Shown here: in pieces, positions 54,041-63,068 of the stretch
Layout: each line of letters starts with the position of its first letter
How positions within the stretch are numbered: position 1 is the stretch's first letter
DNA from: an uncultured Oscillospiraceae bacterium
GTDB lineage: Bacteria; Bacillota; Clostridia; Oscillospirales; Ruminococcaceae
Assembly: GCA_910577565.1 (NCBI GenBank)
Contig: CAJTNJ010000001.1
Span: 1-64,000 of the forward strand
Length of the DNA stretch: 64,000 bases
Reading direction: 5' to 3'
Translations under genes and position numbers: made by a program
The notes under the pieces: model-generated
What the model was told of the DNA's origin: nothing
Databases searched by the model: none
The model's input: only the letters and a program-made list of their open reading frames with translations

Positions 54041-54239
54041 AACAGTAGAATAACAGTATAGTGGATATTTGGAATAAATAAAAATATGTGTTTACGTTGG
54101 GTAAAATATACAGCAAGAACAAAATAAAATTCACCTAAAACACCTGTGGATAGTAATAAATGACAGACATTGGAATATAATGTAATTTTTAATAAAACCT
54201 GTGAAAGAATGTAAAGACTTATATACAATTCAAAAGAAG

Positions 54240-54480
54240 CATAGCATTACTATTCTGGTGCTTATTTTGTTTGTTCCAAATATATATTGTGAAACTTAAA
54301 AGTCATTAAAAAATAAAAGTTATGACCTGCGCTGTAGAAGGAGTAAATTCAAACTTAAAGAACTATATGTCAAATTTGCATAGAAAATCAAAATGTTTCT
54401 TTTATTCTAAAAATGCTGAGGTGAATTTAAAATTTTTGTTAATATTTTTAATAAATTTGTTTTAGATAAGTTTTTGAGTT
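54240..54480 (+). pseudogene. IS1-like transposase fragment, C-terminal region
   Basis: The plus strand encodes YSGAYFVC, later AVEGVNSNLKNYMSNLHRKSKCFFYSKNAEVNLKFLLIFLINLF and a terminal SFIQICHFLFF-like segment. It matches IVEGANSDLRHYIASLRKSKCF from the remnant at 12.8-13.6 kb. Stops and frame shifts are present. With the fragment at 53935-54040 it accounts for much of the gene-free stretch between secA and the next gene; 54040-54240 may also derive from the element but I could not align it. Confidence 0.65.
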
Positions 54481-54628
54481 TTTATTCAAATCTGTCATTT
54501 TTTATTTTTTTTGTTTAAACCTCTCTATGAAACAATCCATCTTTAATTTATTATTTTAATTTTAATTTGAAAATCCAAAAAATTAAAAAAAGAATTTGTC
54601 TAATTAAATATAAAATAATGGATATAAT

Positions 54629-54660
54629 AAAAACGCGAAGATTATTTTTTCGTGTTTTTT
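54629..54660 (+). terminator. Orphan terminator-like hairpin
   Basis: AAAAACGCGAA pairs with TTCGTGTTTT around a short AT loop and is followed by TTTTAATTT. No gene ends just upstream, so it either belongs to the decayed IS copy or is a leader structure of the downstream gene at 54738. Confidence 0.5.
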
Positions 54661-54737
54661 AATTTAGCATTATGTAATAAGTAAAATCTTTGATGATTGA
54701 GCTTATTATTAAATACTAATTGCGTCGGTGTTAAAGT

Positions 54738-55277
54738 ATGGAATTAATTTTATATGGCAATATTAAAGATAAATATTTGACAAAAGAGATACTTGATCCC
54801 ATATCAAAGTGTTATAGAACATTTTATTATGGGGATGGTATTTTACATGGTGCAAGGCGACCACAAATAAGCATTATAGAAACAAATGTTATTAAAAAAA
54901 TCAAATCAAAAAACAGTTTGATCATCCTTAAAAAGCGTGCGAGAATGGATGGGTTAAAAAATATATCCAACAATATACCGATACTTGCAAGTTCTGAAAA
55001 TCATAAACAGCTTGAAAAAATTTCAAAACTAGGATTGTGTGTAATAACATGTGGTTTGAGCGAAAAAGATACACTTACATTTTCAAGCGTTGGAAAGGAA
55101 AGCTCGGTTGTTTCATTGCAAAGAAGCTTTTTTGGCCATGCTCCAATGGAGATACCAATATTGCACTCTAAAACAAATACACTCTTTGCAATGCAATGTA
55201 TCGCAGCAATAACTATAATTTTAGAAAAAAAAGATGAAATAAAATTAGATTTAACATCTACTAAATATTTCCATTAA
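54738..55277 (+). CDS. Conserved-looking hypothetical protein
   Basis: A 179-residue soluble protein that I cannot assign with confidence. Parts look ordered and family-like: an N-terminal strand IILYGNIKD-like start, LIILKKRARMDG, IPILASSENHKQLEKISKLGLCVITCGLSEKDTLTFSSVGKESSVVSLQRSF, then EIPILHSKTNTLFAMQCIAAITIILEK. The segment from ITCGLSEKDT to LQRSF recalls proteins of unknown function I associate with other Clostridia, but I cannot name the family. No catalytic motif is obvious. It precedes the spore protein gene by 75 bases and could be co-transcribed with it. Confidence 0.55.
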   Translation: MELILYGNIKDKYLTKEILDPISKCYRTFYYGDGILHGARRPQISIIETNVIKKIKSKNSLIILKKRARMDGLKNISNNIPILASSENHKQLEKISKLGLCVITCGLSEKDTLTFSSVGKESSVVSLQRSFFGHAPMEIPILHSKTNTLFAMQCIAAITIILEKKDEIKLDLTSTKYFH

Positions 55278-55351
55278 TAGTTATTATTTATAGGGTAAGA
55301 ATATAACTACAAACGCAATTTAATTTATAACACAGAAAGGAAGTGTTTTAA

Positions 55352-55561
55352 GTGAGCAACAATAATAATAGTAGTAATAATTTAGTTGTGCCTGAAGCTC
55401 GTGCAGCTATGGAAAAATTTAAAATGGAAGCTGCTAATGAAGTTGGAGTTAACCTCAAAAAAGGTTACAATGGTGACTTAACTTCTCGTGAAGCCGGATC
55501 AGTTGGCGGACAGATGGTTAAGAAGATGATTGAATCTTATGAAAACTCTTTAAAAAATTAA
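55352..55561 (+). CDS. Small acid-soluble spore protein, alpha/beta type
   Basis: A 69-residue DNA-binding protein that coats and protects the chromosome in dormant spores. VVPEARAAMEKFKMEAANEVGVNLKKGYNGDLTSREAGSVGGQMVKKMIE matches the alpha/beta SASP pattern, including the germination-protease (GPR) site region KMEAANEVGV (usually K(Y/F)EIA(S/N)E(F/L)GV) and the conserved GDLTSREAGSVGGQMVK. The N-terminus is Asn/Ser-rich. The start is GTG 55352 with AAAGGAAG about 10 bases upstream. Expression would be forespore-specific (sigma-G), though no clear sigma-G promoter was found. Confidence 0.95.
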   Translation: MSNNNNSSNNLVVPEARAAMEKFKMEAANEVGVNLKKGYNGDLTSREAGSVGGQMVKKMIESYENSLKN

Positions 55562-55590
55562 ATTATAAGGGCAAATTCAATATTTTATAT

Positions 55591-55628
55591 AAAAAAATCC
55601 GGTGGCTTAAACAGTCATTGGATTTTTC
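55591..55628. terminator. Bidirectional terminator after the SASP gene
   Basis: AAAAAATCCGGTGGCT pairs with AGTCATTGGATTTTT with a 5-base loop. T-runs occur on both strands, so it can end the SASP gene and the convergent membrane-protein gene. Confidence 0.85.
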
Positions 55629-55633
55629 AAATT

Positions 55634-56230
55634 TTATCTTACACTAAGTTTAAGATTTAAAACATCGTCTTTATATAATAAATTAACAACATAACTGTTT
55701 GATGATGAATTAAATTCAATATTTTGCGGGGGATTGAAGTTAAGGTTTAAAAAGTTTAGTTCATTAAATGCAAATTGTGATAATATTTTTAATATGCCTA
55801 TTTCCGAAGCAAGTATATCAGATTTATTAAATATTGGTTGAAGAACTTTATCAATTACCTTATACTTTTCTATTAACGAAAGAGATAAAAAATTCTTTAC
55901 ATCAACATTTGCATCAATAAAGAAAATTTTATTATTTAAGCTTTTAATAGTGAAATAATATATGTTATCTATTGTTTCATAAGAGATAGAGCTGAATTCT
56001 TCATTTTCTGTCGATAAAACATTTGTAAAATTAGAAGGATTTTTATATATATAAGAAGCGGTTGTTTTATAATCGTTTAAATCTACTCTAGTTTTTCCAA
56101 ACATCATCATAAAAGCACTTTTGTTATAGACACAAAAAATTGCTATTGTGATGGTAAACAATATAATCAAAATCCAACCTATTACATAACGAGGTTTCTC
56201 GTCTTGAAATACAACAGCCTTTTTATTCAT
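55634..56230 (-). CDS. Single-pass membrane protein of unknown function
   Basis: A 198-residue protein: about 17 cytoplasmic residues, one membrane helix (VIGWILIILFTITIAIFCVY), and an extracellular domain of about 160 residues rich in Asn, Ser and Phe. I recognise no family; it has no cysteines or catalytic motif in the outer domain. Its start lies inside the end of pheA (8-base overlap) with GAGGATAATA upstream, so the two are co-translated, though the functional link is unclear. Confidence 0.6.
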   Translation of the reverse strand: MNKKAVVFQDEKPRYVIGWILIILFTITIAIFCVYNKSAFMMMFGKTRVDLNDYKTTASYIYKNPSNFTNVLSTENEEFSSISYETIDNIYYFTIKSLNNKIFFIDANVDVKNFLSLSLIEKYKVIDKVLQPIFNKSDILASEIGILKILSQFAFNELNFLNLNFNPPQNIEFNSSSNSYVVNLLYKDDVLNLKLSVR

Positions 56231-57401
56231 TATTATCCTCTTTATAACAACCTAAAAATTTAAGATTTTCAGCCTCAAAAGAAATAGAATTTATAAGATT
56301 AATTGAAGATTTGTCATTAATATTTCCATAAAAGTCAAGATAAAAAATTACATTAAAATCTCTGTCACCAATTGGTTGAGATTCTATTTTTATTATATTA
56401 ACATTTCTCACGCTAAAATTAGTAAGTAATTTATTTAGAGAACCGGTAGAATTAGGAATTGTGACTATAATTGATATGACATTTTGCTTTTTAGATAAAT
56501 ATAAATTTTTTGAAATAACAATAAATCTTGTGTAATTTTCCTTGTTGTTTTGGATATTCTCATCAATAATTTCAAGACCATATTTAACAGCCGTTTCTTT
56601 AGAACAAATAGCAGCAACTTGTTTATTGTTTTTTGAAACAAAAAGCGCGGCATCAGCTGAACTGTTAAACAAAGTCGGTTTATATTTATGGTTAGAAATA
56701 TAATTAGAACATTGATCCAAAACTTGATAGTGAGAAATTACTTCCTTAATGCCGGCTTTGTTATTTTTATTGGTTGCTATGCAATGAGAGATTTTTAGTG
56801 TTATAATGTCATTTATATATAAATCATTTTTATTTAGTAAGCTGTAAACCATGTTTACAGAACCTGCAGTTGAGTTTCTGATAGGAAGAACTCCAAAGTC
56901 GACTTTTCCATCATTAACTGCATCAAAAACTTCCGAAAATTGCTTATAACTTTTAATTTCTCTGTCAGGAAAATATTTTAATGCGGCTTTATTGCAATAG
57001 CTGCCTTCAATTCCAAAATAACCTACTTTAGGATCTTTTGGTAAATCATAATTTTCATTTGCTTTTTTGATTATGCTTTTAGTTTGCTCGGAATAGTTTT
57101 GCATATCATCATATTGAAAATATCTACTTATATCCATTAAATGCGAGAAAAAAAGTACTGCTGAATTTTTATATTTTGGCAAAGATCTCTCTTTAATTTT
57201 ATTTATTATTTTGCATTCACGGTTCTTGTCAAAAACTGCTTGGTTATGGCCTTTCTTATAATTTGCAACTTTTCTTGAATAATTCATTCGCTTTTGAAAC
57301 AAATCAAGCAATTTCTTATCAATATGGTCAATTTCTTTGCGAATTTGTTTTAAATTCAAACTTATTTTTTTTAAAATTTTATTTTTAAATGAATTTAGCA
57401 T
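56223..57401 (-). CDS. pheA: Bifunctional chorismate mutase/prephenate dehydratase
   Basis: Converts chorismate to phenylpyruvate for phenylalanine synthesis. About 392 residues from ATG 57401 (GGAG 9 bases upstream); ATG 57416 is closer to a weaker RBS. It has three domains: AroQ-type chorismate mutase (LKQIRKEIDHIDKKLLDLFQKRM), prephenate dehydratase (VGYFGIEGSYCNKAALKYF, GVLPIRNSTAGSV, NYTRFIVI with the catalytic Thr), and a C-terminal ACT domain (TGSLNKLLTNFSVRNVNIIKIESQPI) for phenylalanine feedback. The usual PIENS reads PIRNS here, a change at a conserved spot. It is more divergent than its neighbours but appears intact. Confidence 0.9.
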   Translation of the reverse strand: MLNSFKNKILKKISLNLKQIRKEIDHIDKKLLDLFQKRMNYSRKVANYKKGHNQAVFDKNRECKIINKIKERSLPKYKNSAVLFFSHLMDISRYFQYDDMQNYSEQTKSIIKKANENYDLPKDPKVGYFGIEGSYCNKAALKYFPDREIKSYKQFSEVFDAVNDGKVDFGVLPIRNSTAGSVNMVYSLLNKNDLYINDIITLKISHCIATNKNNKAGIKEVISHYQVLDQCSNYISNHKYKPTLFNSSADAALFVSKNNKQVAAICSKETAVKYGLEIIDENIQNNKENYTRFIVISKNLYLSKKQNVISIIVTIPNSTGSLNKLLTNFSVRNVNIIKIESQPIGDRDFNVIFYLDFYGNINDKSSINLINSISFEAENLKFLGCYKEDNNE

Positions 57402-57416
57402 AAAAGCATTCTCCAT

Positions 57417-57887
57417 TTCCTAAAATTATATATAAATTATAACCTAGTTTATAATTTGTGTCCATTAAAATTATAGTCTAAATCTATAAACATCAAAGTT
57501 TTTGATACATCTATTTTTTGTTTTTTATAATAATTATAAATCAAAAAATTAAGTATTTTATAAAAAGGAGAAAAAATAATATAAAAATTCTGGATGATAC
57601 AATATGCGTTAAAACAATATTGGAGAATATAAAAATATAAAGATATAGACAAGTGCTTACTATAAACATTCATATTGTTAGAAAATATGGAACAACAAAA
57701 ACAACAATAAATTATAAAAAAAGTTAAACTAAATTTACCCACCCCTTCTCTATAGCTCACAAAAACAATTATTATGTTAATTTAATCTAAAATATATTTT
57801 TGAATTTACACTTTTTTTTTAACACTTTATATGTTACAATTATAGTCAAAATTAGAACTTTTAATATTTAATAAGGAGGATGTTGAA
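57417..57887. other. Divergent intergenic region between pheA and galU
   Basis: About 470 AT-rich bases. A 103-codon minus-strand frame (57449-57760) is Phe/Tyr/Ile-rich, starts without a ribosome binding site, and is judged spurious. An AAAAAGGAG sequence near 57563-57571 has no start codon at a useful distance. Promoters for both flanking genes are expected, but only weak hexamers are visible. Confidence 0.4.
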
Positions 57888-58757
57888 ATGAAAATAAGAA
57901 AAGCCGTAATTCCGGCTGCAGGTTTAGGCACAAGAGTTTTACCCGCTTCTAAAGCTATACCAAAAGAAATGATACCTATAGTAGATTGTCCAGCTATACA
58001 ATATATAGTTGAAGAAGCTGCTAAAAGTGATATAAAAGAAATATTAATTATAACAAGCAGAGGAAAAGCAGCTATTGAAGATCATTTCGATAGATCTCCA
58101 GAACTTGAGAACGTTTTATTATCAAAAGGTAGAGAAGATATTTGTAACCAAATGTTGAATATTTCCAATTTTGCCAATATATCTTACATAAGACAAAAAG
58201 AAGCAAATGGTCTTGGTGATGCTATATTATGTGCAAAATCATTTGTTGGAGATGAGCCATTTGCTGTACTCTATGGAGATGATGTCATTCGTTCCAAATA
58301 TCCCGTCTGTAAACAACTTTGTGATGCATATGAAGAATTTGGGTTAGGTGTTGTAGGCATTAAACAGGTTACAAAAGAAGCTATTCAAAAATATTCTTCT
58401 ATGAAAGTTGATTTAATAAAAGATAATTTATTTAAAATTACTGATATGATAGAAAAGCCTAAAATAGACGAGATAATGTCTCTTTACGCTATATTAGGAA
58501 GATGTGTGTTGCCACCTGAAATATTTAGTATTTTAGAAAAAACTGAATTAGGTGCTGGTGGTGAGCTGCAGTTAACCGATGCTATGAAAAAGCTAGCGCA
58601 AACTGAAGGTATAATAGGTGTTGATTTTATTGGCAAGCGATATGATATGGGCAATAAACTTGGCATAATGAAGGCAAATATTGAGACAGCTCTCGATCAC
58701 GAAGAAATAGGAACTGATTTTAGGCAATATCTTAAAGATATAAGCACAAAGTTATAA
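57888..58757 (+). CDS. galU: UTP-glucose-1-phosphate uridylyltransferase
   Basis: Makes UDP-glucose for glycolipid, teichoic-acid and exopolysaccharide synthesis. The 289-residue protein has KAVIPAAGLGTRVLPASKAIPKEMIPI with the nucleotide-binding loop, IEDHFDRSPELE, RQKEANGLGDAILCAKSFVGDEPFAVLYGDD, VDLIKDNLFKITDMIEKP and AGGELQLTDAM. It is very typical. AAGGAGG precedes the ATG. It could supply UDP-glucose to the glycan genes at 24.6-28.2 kb, but it is transcribed alone. Confidence 0.96.
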   Translation: MKIRKAVIPAAGLGTRVLPASKAIPKEMIPIVDCPAIQYIVEEAAKSDIKEILIITSRGKAAIEDHFDRSPELENVLLSKGREDICNQMLNISNFANISYIRQKEANGLGDAILCAKSFVGDEPFAVLYGDDVIRSKYPVCKQLCDAYEEFGLGVVGIKQVTKEAIQKYSSMKVDLIKDNLFKITDMIEKPKIDEIMSLYAILGRCVLPPEIFSILEKTELGAGGELQLTDAMKKLAQTEGIIGVDFIGKRYDMGNKLGIMKANIETALDHEEIGTDFRQYLKDISTKL

Positions 58758-59071
58758 CTAAATTTAAATATCTATTCATATAAAAGTCTATGTTTAAATA
58801 TATAAACTTTTAAAAAATATATCTTAAGTAGAGAATTATAACAAATTCCAAATAAAGAAATTCTACTTTTGATAAAAGTTGAAAATATTTATAATAAAAA
58901 ATATAAATGTTTTCAACTTGAGTTTTTCTAATTTCAAAAGTTTTTTATTTGTTATCTTTTACATAAAAAATTTACATATAATCTATAACATATTAAAATA
59001 ATAAATATAGACTATAACCTTTCATACTTTTATACATTTTCATAAATTAATTGTAAAAATGGAGAAATAGT
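58758..59071. other. Gap between galU and the MATE gene
   Basis: A 314-base AT-rich gap. Apart from the strong hairpin at 58876-58925 I see nothing supportable: no ORF with a ribosome binding site and no clear promoter pair. Confidence 0.4.
58876..58925 (+). terminator. Terminator-like hairpin downstream of galU
   Basis: AAGTTGAAAATATTTATA (58876-58893) and TATAAATGTTTTCAACTT (58902-58919) are complementary at 17 of 18 positions around an 8-base loop, followed by GAGTTTTT. It lies about 120 bases past galU. Confidence 0.7.
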
Positions 59072-60457
59072 ATGTCACTAATTAAATTAAAAACACACTC
59101 TTTTCAACGCGAAGTTTTAAAAATTGCTATTCCCGTAACTCTTCAATATGTATTTCAGGCATTTTTAAGCATTATAAATGAATTCATGGTTGGACAGTTA
59201 GGTGATATTAGCGTTGCTGCCAATGGAATTACAAATAAATATGAAAGTTTATTTACTATTACAATTACTGCTGTATCTGCAGCAGCAACTATTTTAATAT
59301 CGCAATATTATGGAAAAAAAGATAAAAAGGGAGTATCTACAAGCTTCTTTTATACATTATCTTGCGGCATATTGATAATGATATTATTTATTTCATTGTC
59401 ATTAATATTTCCATATAAAATAATGAAAATTTATACTAAAGATATTGCTGCTAGTGAAACTGCTGCTGAATATTTAAAAATAATTGCTATTAGCTTTATA
59501 CCATATACATTTACTTCTATAACTTCTGCAATGTTTAGAAGCGCAGAAAAAAGTAACTATCCAATGTATTCAAGTATTATTTCTATAATTTTAAATTTAG
59601 TTGCTAACTATTTATTAATCTTTGGTAATTTCGGACTACCTAAATTAGAACTCAAAGGCTGTGCTATAGCTATTGTACTGTCTAGGTTTATTGAATGTTT
59701 TATACTTTTCATACTATTTTTTATATGGATAAAGAATAATAACGGATTTATTACATTTAAAATCAAATTTCAAAAATCATTTATTAAAAAGTTAATTGTA
59801 ATTTTAATTCCAATTATTGTAACAGAATTTTTGTGGGTTTTAGGAAACAACGTATATATGATGATTTATGGACATCTAAGCGATGGCGTAGATGCTGTAT
59901 CTGCTATGTCGATTACCGAACCAATTCAATTAATATCAACCAATTTGTTAATAGGTATATCTACAGCTGCCAGTGTAATTGTTGGTAAAAAAATTGGACG
60001 AAACAAATATAACGAAGCATATAAAGCCTCAAAAAGGCTTATTCTCACTATTTTTATAGGTGCACTTACAATAAGCGTAATAATTATATTAATATCAGAC
60101 TTCTATGTAAATTTATTTAAAGTAAGTGATAATATCAAACTACTTACTAAGGACGTTTTATATGCGTTTTCAGCATTTTTATTAGTAAAAATGCTAAACA
60201 TGATGATTGAAAATATTATACGTACAGGTGGAAACACAACTTACACATTGGTTATAGATAGCATAGGCACTTGGATAATTGGTATACCATTAGGTATAGT
60301 TGCGGCTTTTGCACTTGATTTACATTTGGTGTATGTTTATATATTTATATCTGTAGAAGAAATAGCAAGATCAATTGCAGCAAGTATTATATTTAAGCGT
60401 AAAAAATGGATGCAGAATATAACTCACTATAAAAATCCAAAACCTGTTAAATCTTAG
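59072..60457 (+). CDS. MATE family efflux transporter
   Basis: A 461-residue membrane protein with 12 hydrophobic segments in two repeated halves, the MATE pattern. Near the start, VTLQYVFQAFLSIINEFMVGQLGDISVAANGITNKY is the family signature; MFRSAEKSNYPMYSSIISIILNLVANYLLIFG and, in the second half, NMMIENIIRTGGNTTYTLVIDSIGTWIIGIPLG are also typical. MATE proteins export drugs or metabolites using H+ or Na+ gradients; the substrate is unknown. GGAGAA precedes the ATG. It is adjacent to a two-component system on the opposite strand but not obviously linked. Confidence 0.92.
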   Translation: MSLIKLKTHSFQREVLKIAIPVTLQYVFQAFLSIINEFMVGQLGDISVAANGITNKYESLFTITITAVSAAATILISQYYGKKDKKGVSTSFFYTLSCGILIMILFISLSLIFPYKIMKIYTKDIAASETAAEYLKIIAISFIPYTFTSITSAMFRSAEKSNYPMYSSIISIILNLVANYLLIFGNFGLPKLELKGCAIAIVLSRFIECFILFILFFIWIKNNNGFITFKIKFQKSFIKKLIVILIPIIVTEFLWVLGNNVYMMIYGHLSDGVDAVSAMSITEPIQLISTNLLIGISTAASVIVGKKIGRNKYNEAYKASKRLILTIFIGALTISVIIILISDFYVNLFKVSDNIKLLTKDVLYAFSAFLLVKMLNMMIENIIRTGGNTTYTLVIDSIGTWIIGIPLGIVAAFALDLHLVYVYIFISVEEIARSIAASIIFKRKKWMQNITHYKNPKPVKS

Positions 60458-60656
60458 ATAATTTTATGAAAAAATTTCCATTTTATATTAATTATATAAA
60501 TAAATATAATGAATTCTACTTAATAAACATCCGCTAACTTTAAACGGTTATATTCATTTTTAAAAAATTGATTATTTTTAAAGTTAATATTATAAACTTT
60601 CTTTTTATATTAATTGTTTATTTTGTAATATTATAAATACTTACTAGTTCTATTTT

Positions 60657-62090
60657 TTAAATTAATTCAACGCGTTTTAATGTAAACCAAAAACAAACTC
60701 CTTCGTCCATATTTTCTACCCCACACTTTCCACCATGTGATTTTACGATATTTTTCACAATAGCAAGCCCAATGCCATAGCTCTTGCTGCCTATCTCTCT
60801 TGATTTATCAGTTTTATAAAACATCTCAAATACATTTTGAAGGTTTTCTTCATATAGCGGTTTGTGAGTGTTATAAACTGATATTTTAACGAATTCAGAA
60901 TCATCTTCAGACAAAAACACCCGAATTTGTTTTTTATCATCTACATATTTAATTGCGTTATCCAAAAGGTTTGTATAAACTTGTACTATTGCGTTATAGT
61001 CACCATAAACTATAGAATCATCAACATCTAAATTAAAATCAATGCCTTCAATCAATAATTTAAACTCTTGAGAAACAGTTGATATGAGCTCACCTATTGG
61101 AAACACAGTCATATCATATTTCATCGTATTACTTTCAAGCCTTGATAATGTAAGCATCTGATTAACCAAACGATCCATTCTATTACATTGCTCAAGCAAT
61201 ACCTCAACAGCTTCTTTTTTGTCTATATTTCCATCAAATAATGCCTCTGAATAAGACGTTATTAATGCTAAAGGCGTTTTTAAATCGTGAGAAACATTTG
61301 CTATAAATTCACGCCGCATAATGTTTGTTTGTTCTTCTCTACGTAAATCTTCTTTGAGGATATCTATGTTTTTTTCCAACTTATCAGCCATCTTGTTGAT
61401 ACTTATTGAAAGCACTTCTATTTCATCACCTGTGTGTATATTACACCTTTCGCTAAAATCCATTTTGGAAATTCTTTGTGCTGTTCTATCAATTTGCTTT
61501 ATAGGTTTTGCTATCTTTTTCGAAACAAAATATATTATAAATGTAGCAATAATTAAAGTTATTATACTGATGATAGAAAAAAATTGAAACATCATATTTG
61601 CAGCACTTTGTAAAAATTCCATTGGTGTCTCTAGCATTAAATATATATCATCATCAATCTTTGAATAAAAACATATAGAGTCAGATATCCCATTGTTTTC
61701 GGTATCTGTTATGCTGCTTTTGCTATTTAATTTAGAAAAAATTCCTTCCTTATAAACATGTTCAATCCATGTGTTTACATCTATCCCACTTTGCATTTTG
61801 CTTGATTTTTCGCGCGAATTTGAAAATACGGTATTGTTTGATGAATCATATATTACAACTGTGACATTATTTGCAGTGCATTTATCAATGATGTATTTCA
61901 ATTTGTCCTGATTATCTGAATCATTATATGCATCTTGAATATATTTCCCATAATCATTTAGTTTCATCTTTGTTAATTCAGTATAGTATATGCCAGCAAA
62001 GACTCCTCCAAAAACAAGAACGAGTGTAATATTTAATAATATGATCCCAAAAATAACAAAGAAAAGTCTTGTTTTTATGCTCCTTTTCAT
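60657..62090 (-). CDS. Sensor histidine kinase
   Basis: A 477-residue membrane kinase starting at ATG 62090 (AGGAG upstream; the frame extends 9 codons). It has two membrane helices (about 8-32 and 165-195) flanking an extracellular sensor domain of about 130 residues, a HAMP domain (KKIAKPIKQIDRTAQRISKMDFSERC), the phosphorylated His near residue 268 in FIANVSHDLKTPLALI, the N-box TNLLDNAIKYV, and G-box YGIGLAIVKNIVKSHGG. The sensed signal is unknown. Its start is 5 bases after the response regulator's stop, so both come from one operon. Confidence 0.94.
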   Translation of the reverse strand: MKRSIKTRLFFVIFGIILLNITLVLVFGGVFAGIYYTELTKMKLNDYGKYIQDAYNDSDNQDKLKYIIDKCTANNVTVVIYDSSNNTVFSNSREKSSKMQSGIDVNTWIEHVYKEGIFSKLNSKSSITDTENNGISDSICFYSKIDDDIYLMLETPMEFLQSAANMMFQFFSIISIITLIIATFIIYFVSKKIAKPIKQIDRTAQRISKMDFSERCNIHTGDEIEVLSISINKMADKLEKNIDILKEDLRREEQTNIMRREFIANVSHDLKTPLALITSYSEALFDGNIDKKEAVEVLLEQCNRMDRLVNQMLTLSRLESNTMKYDMTVFPIGELISTVSQEFKLLIEGIDFNLDVDDSIVYGDYNAIVQVYTNLLDNAIKYVDDKKQIRVFLSEDDSEFVKISVYNTHKPLYEENLQNVFEMFYKTDKSREIGSKSYGIGLAIVKNIVKSHGGKCGVENMDEGVCFWFTLKRVELI

Positions 62091-62094
62091 AAAA

Positions 62095-62757
62095 TCACTC
62101 CTGTAGAATATAACCACACTTTCTAATAGTTCTCAATTTTTTTCTCAAAGACGGCATCTTATACCTCAAACATTTTACGTGAGTGTCTACCGTTCTCATA
62201 TCGCCATTATAGTCTATTCCCCACACAGATTCTAATATCTGTTCTCTGCTCAAAACTTGTTCTTTATTTTCTATAAAATAACAAATTAAATCATATTCTC
62301 TTGGTGTCAATAAAACGCGCTTATTTCCATCATATACATTATGCTCTCTGTATACTATGCGAACATTGCCAATGCAAAGCTCATCTTTATGAATTACACC
62401 CGATCTTTTTAATAATGCTTTTATTCTTGACAATAGAATCTGCGTTGAAAACGGTTTTGTAATATATTCATCAACACCATATTTAAACCCGGTGAGTTCA
62501 TCATATTCTGTATTTCTTGCGGTTAACATAATTATTGGAACATCTGACATGCTCCTTATCTCCGAACATACCTCAAAACCATTAATTTTTGGCATCATGA
62601 TGTCTAATATTATAAGATTATATTTATCGCTGTAAAATTTATCTATCGCTTCATCTCCATCTCCAGCTTCAACAGCCTTATAACCTTCTTGTTTAAGATA
62701 ACTACATATAAGCTTTCTTAAACGTGTTTCATCTTCAGCAACTAAAATTTTAACCAT
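62095..62757 (-). CDS. OmpR-family response regulator
   Basis: A 220-residue regulator. The receiver domain (residues 1-120) starts KILVAEDETRLRKLICSYLK and has the phospho-acceptor Asp52 in LIILDIMMPKING, IIMLTAR, and the Lys in YITKPFS. The C-terminal winged helix (VLLTPREYDLICYFIENKEQVLSREQILESVWG, DTHVKCLRYKM) binds DNA. It is co-transcribed with the kinase; targets are not evident in this window. Confidence 0.95.
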   Translation of the reverse strand: MVKILVAEDETRLRKLICSYLKQEGYKAVEAGDGDEAIDKFYSDKYNLIILDIMMPKINGFEVCSEIRSMSDVPIIMLTARNTEYDELTGFKYGVDEYITKPFSTQILLSRIKALLKRSGVIHKDELCIGNVRIVYREHNVYDGNKRVLLTPREYDLICYFIENKEQVLSREQILESVWGIDYNGDMRTVDTHVKCLRYKMPSLRKKLRTIRKCGYILQE

Positions 62758-62840
62758 AGTTCATATCTCCTAATATAAATTTAAGTAAATAATAATATTT
62801 TAATGTGATAGCAATGTGATAAATTAAATAACAAACTATA

Positions 62841-63068
62841 TCATTTTAAGCCATCATTATCAAAAATAATTTTTTGAAGTTCAAAAGCTCTTAATTTTCT
62901 ACGTTTGGTTTCTTCATAATCTACAGCATAATTCCCTTTAAAACATTTTAAAACATCGCCCTCTTTGGCTTCTTTAGGAAGTTTTGAGCGAGGAATATTA
63001 ATGATTTTCAAATTATCATCTTCACAAACTGCAAAATCGCCTTCAAATCTATCAATTGAAATAAACAC
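62841..63068 (-). CDS. DUF3006-like small protein
   Basis: A protein of about 75 residues. ISIDRFEGDFAVCEDDNLKIINIPRSKLPKEAKEGDVLKC matches the short DUF3006 pattern (xxDRFEGxxAVxE...LPxxAKEGDVL), a small beta-rich protein of unknown function often found next to ComEC-like hydrolases. GTG 63068 has AAGGG 9 bases upstream; the frame extends to 63098 without an RBS. Its start overlaps the 3' end of the metallo-beta-lactamase gene by 17 bases, so the two are coupled. Confidence 0.75.
   Translation of the reverse strand: MFISIDRFEGDFAVCEDDNLKIINIPRSKLPKEAKEGDVLKCFKGNYAVDYEETKRRKLRAFELQKIIFDNDGLK

Noticed and set aside
53986..54228. Minus-strand ORF of 80 codons after secA
   Set aside because: It overlaps the IS1-like fragments in another frame and has no ribosome binding site; better explained as chance within degraded transposon DNA.
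57556..57620. AAAAAGGAG followed by a 19-codon open stretch starting at ATA
   Set aside because: No usable start codon (ATG, GTG or TTG) lies at the right distance, so translation cannot be supported.
57449..57760. Minus-strand ORF of 103 codons between pheA and galU
   Set aside because: Composition is Phe/Tyr/Ile-heavy as expected from AT-rich DNA, no ribosome binding site precedes its start, and no family resemblance was seen.
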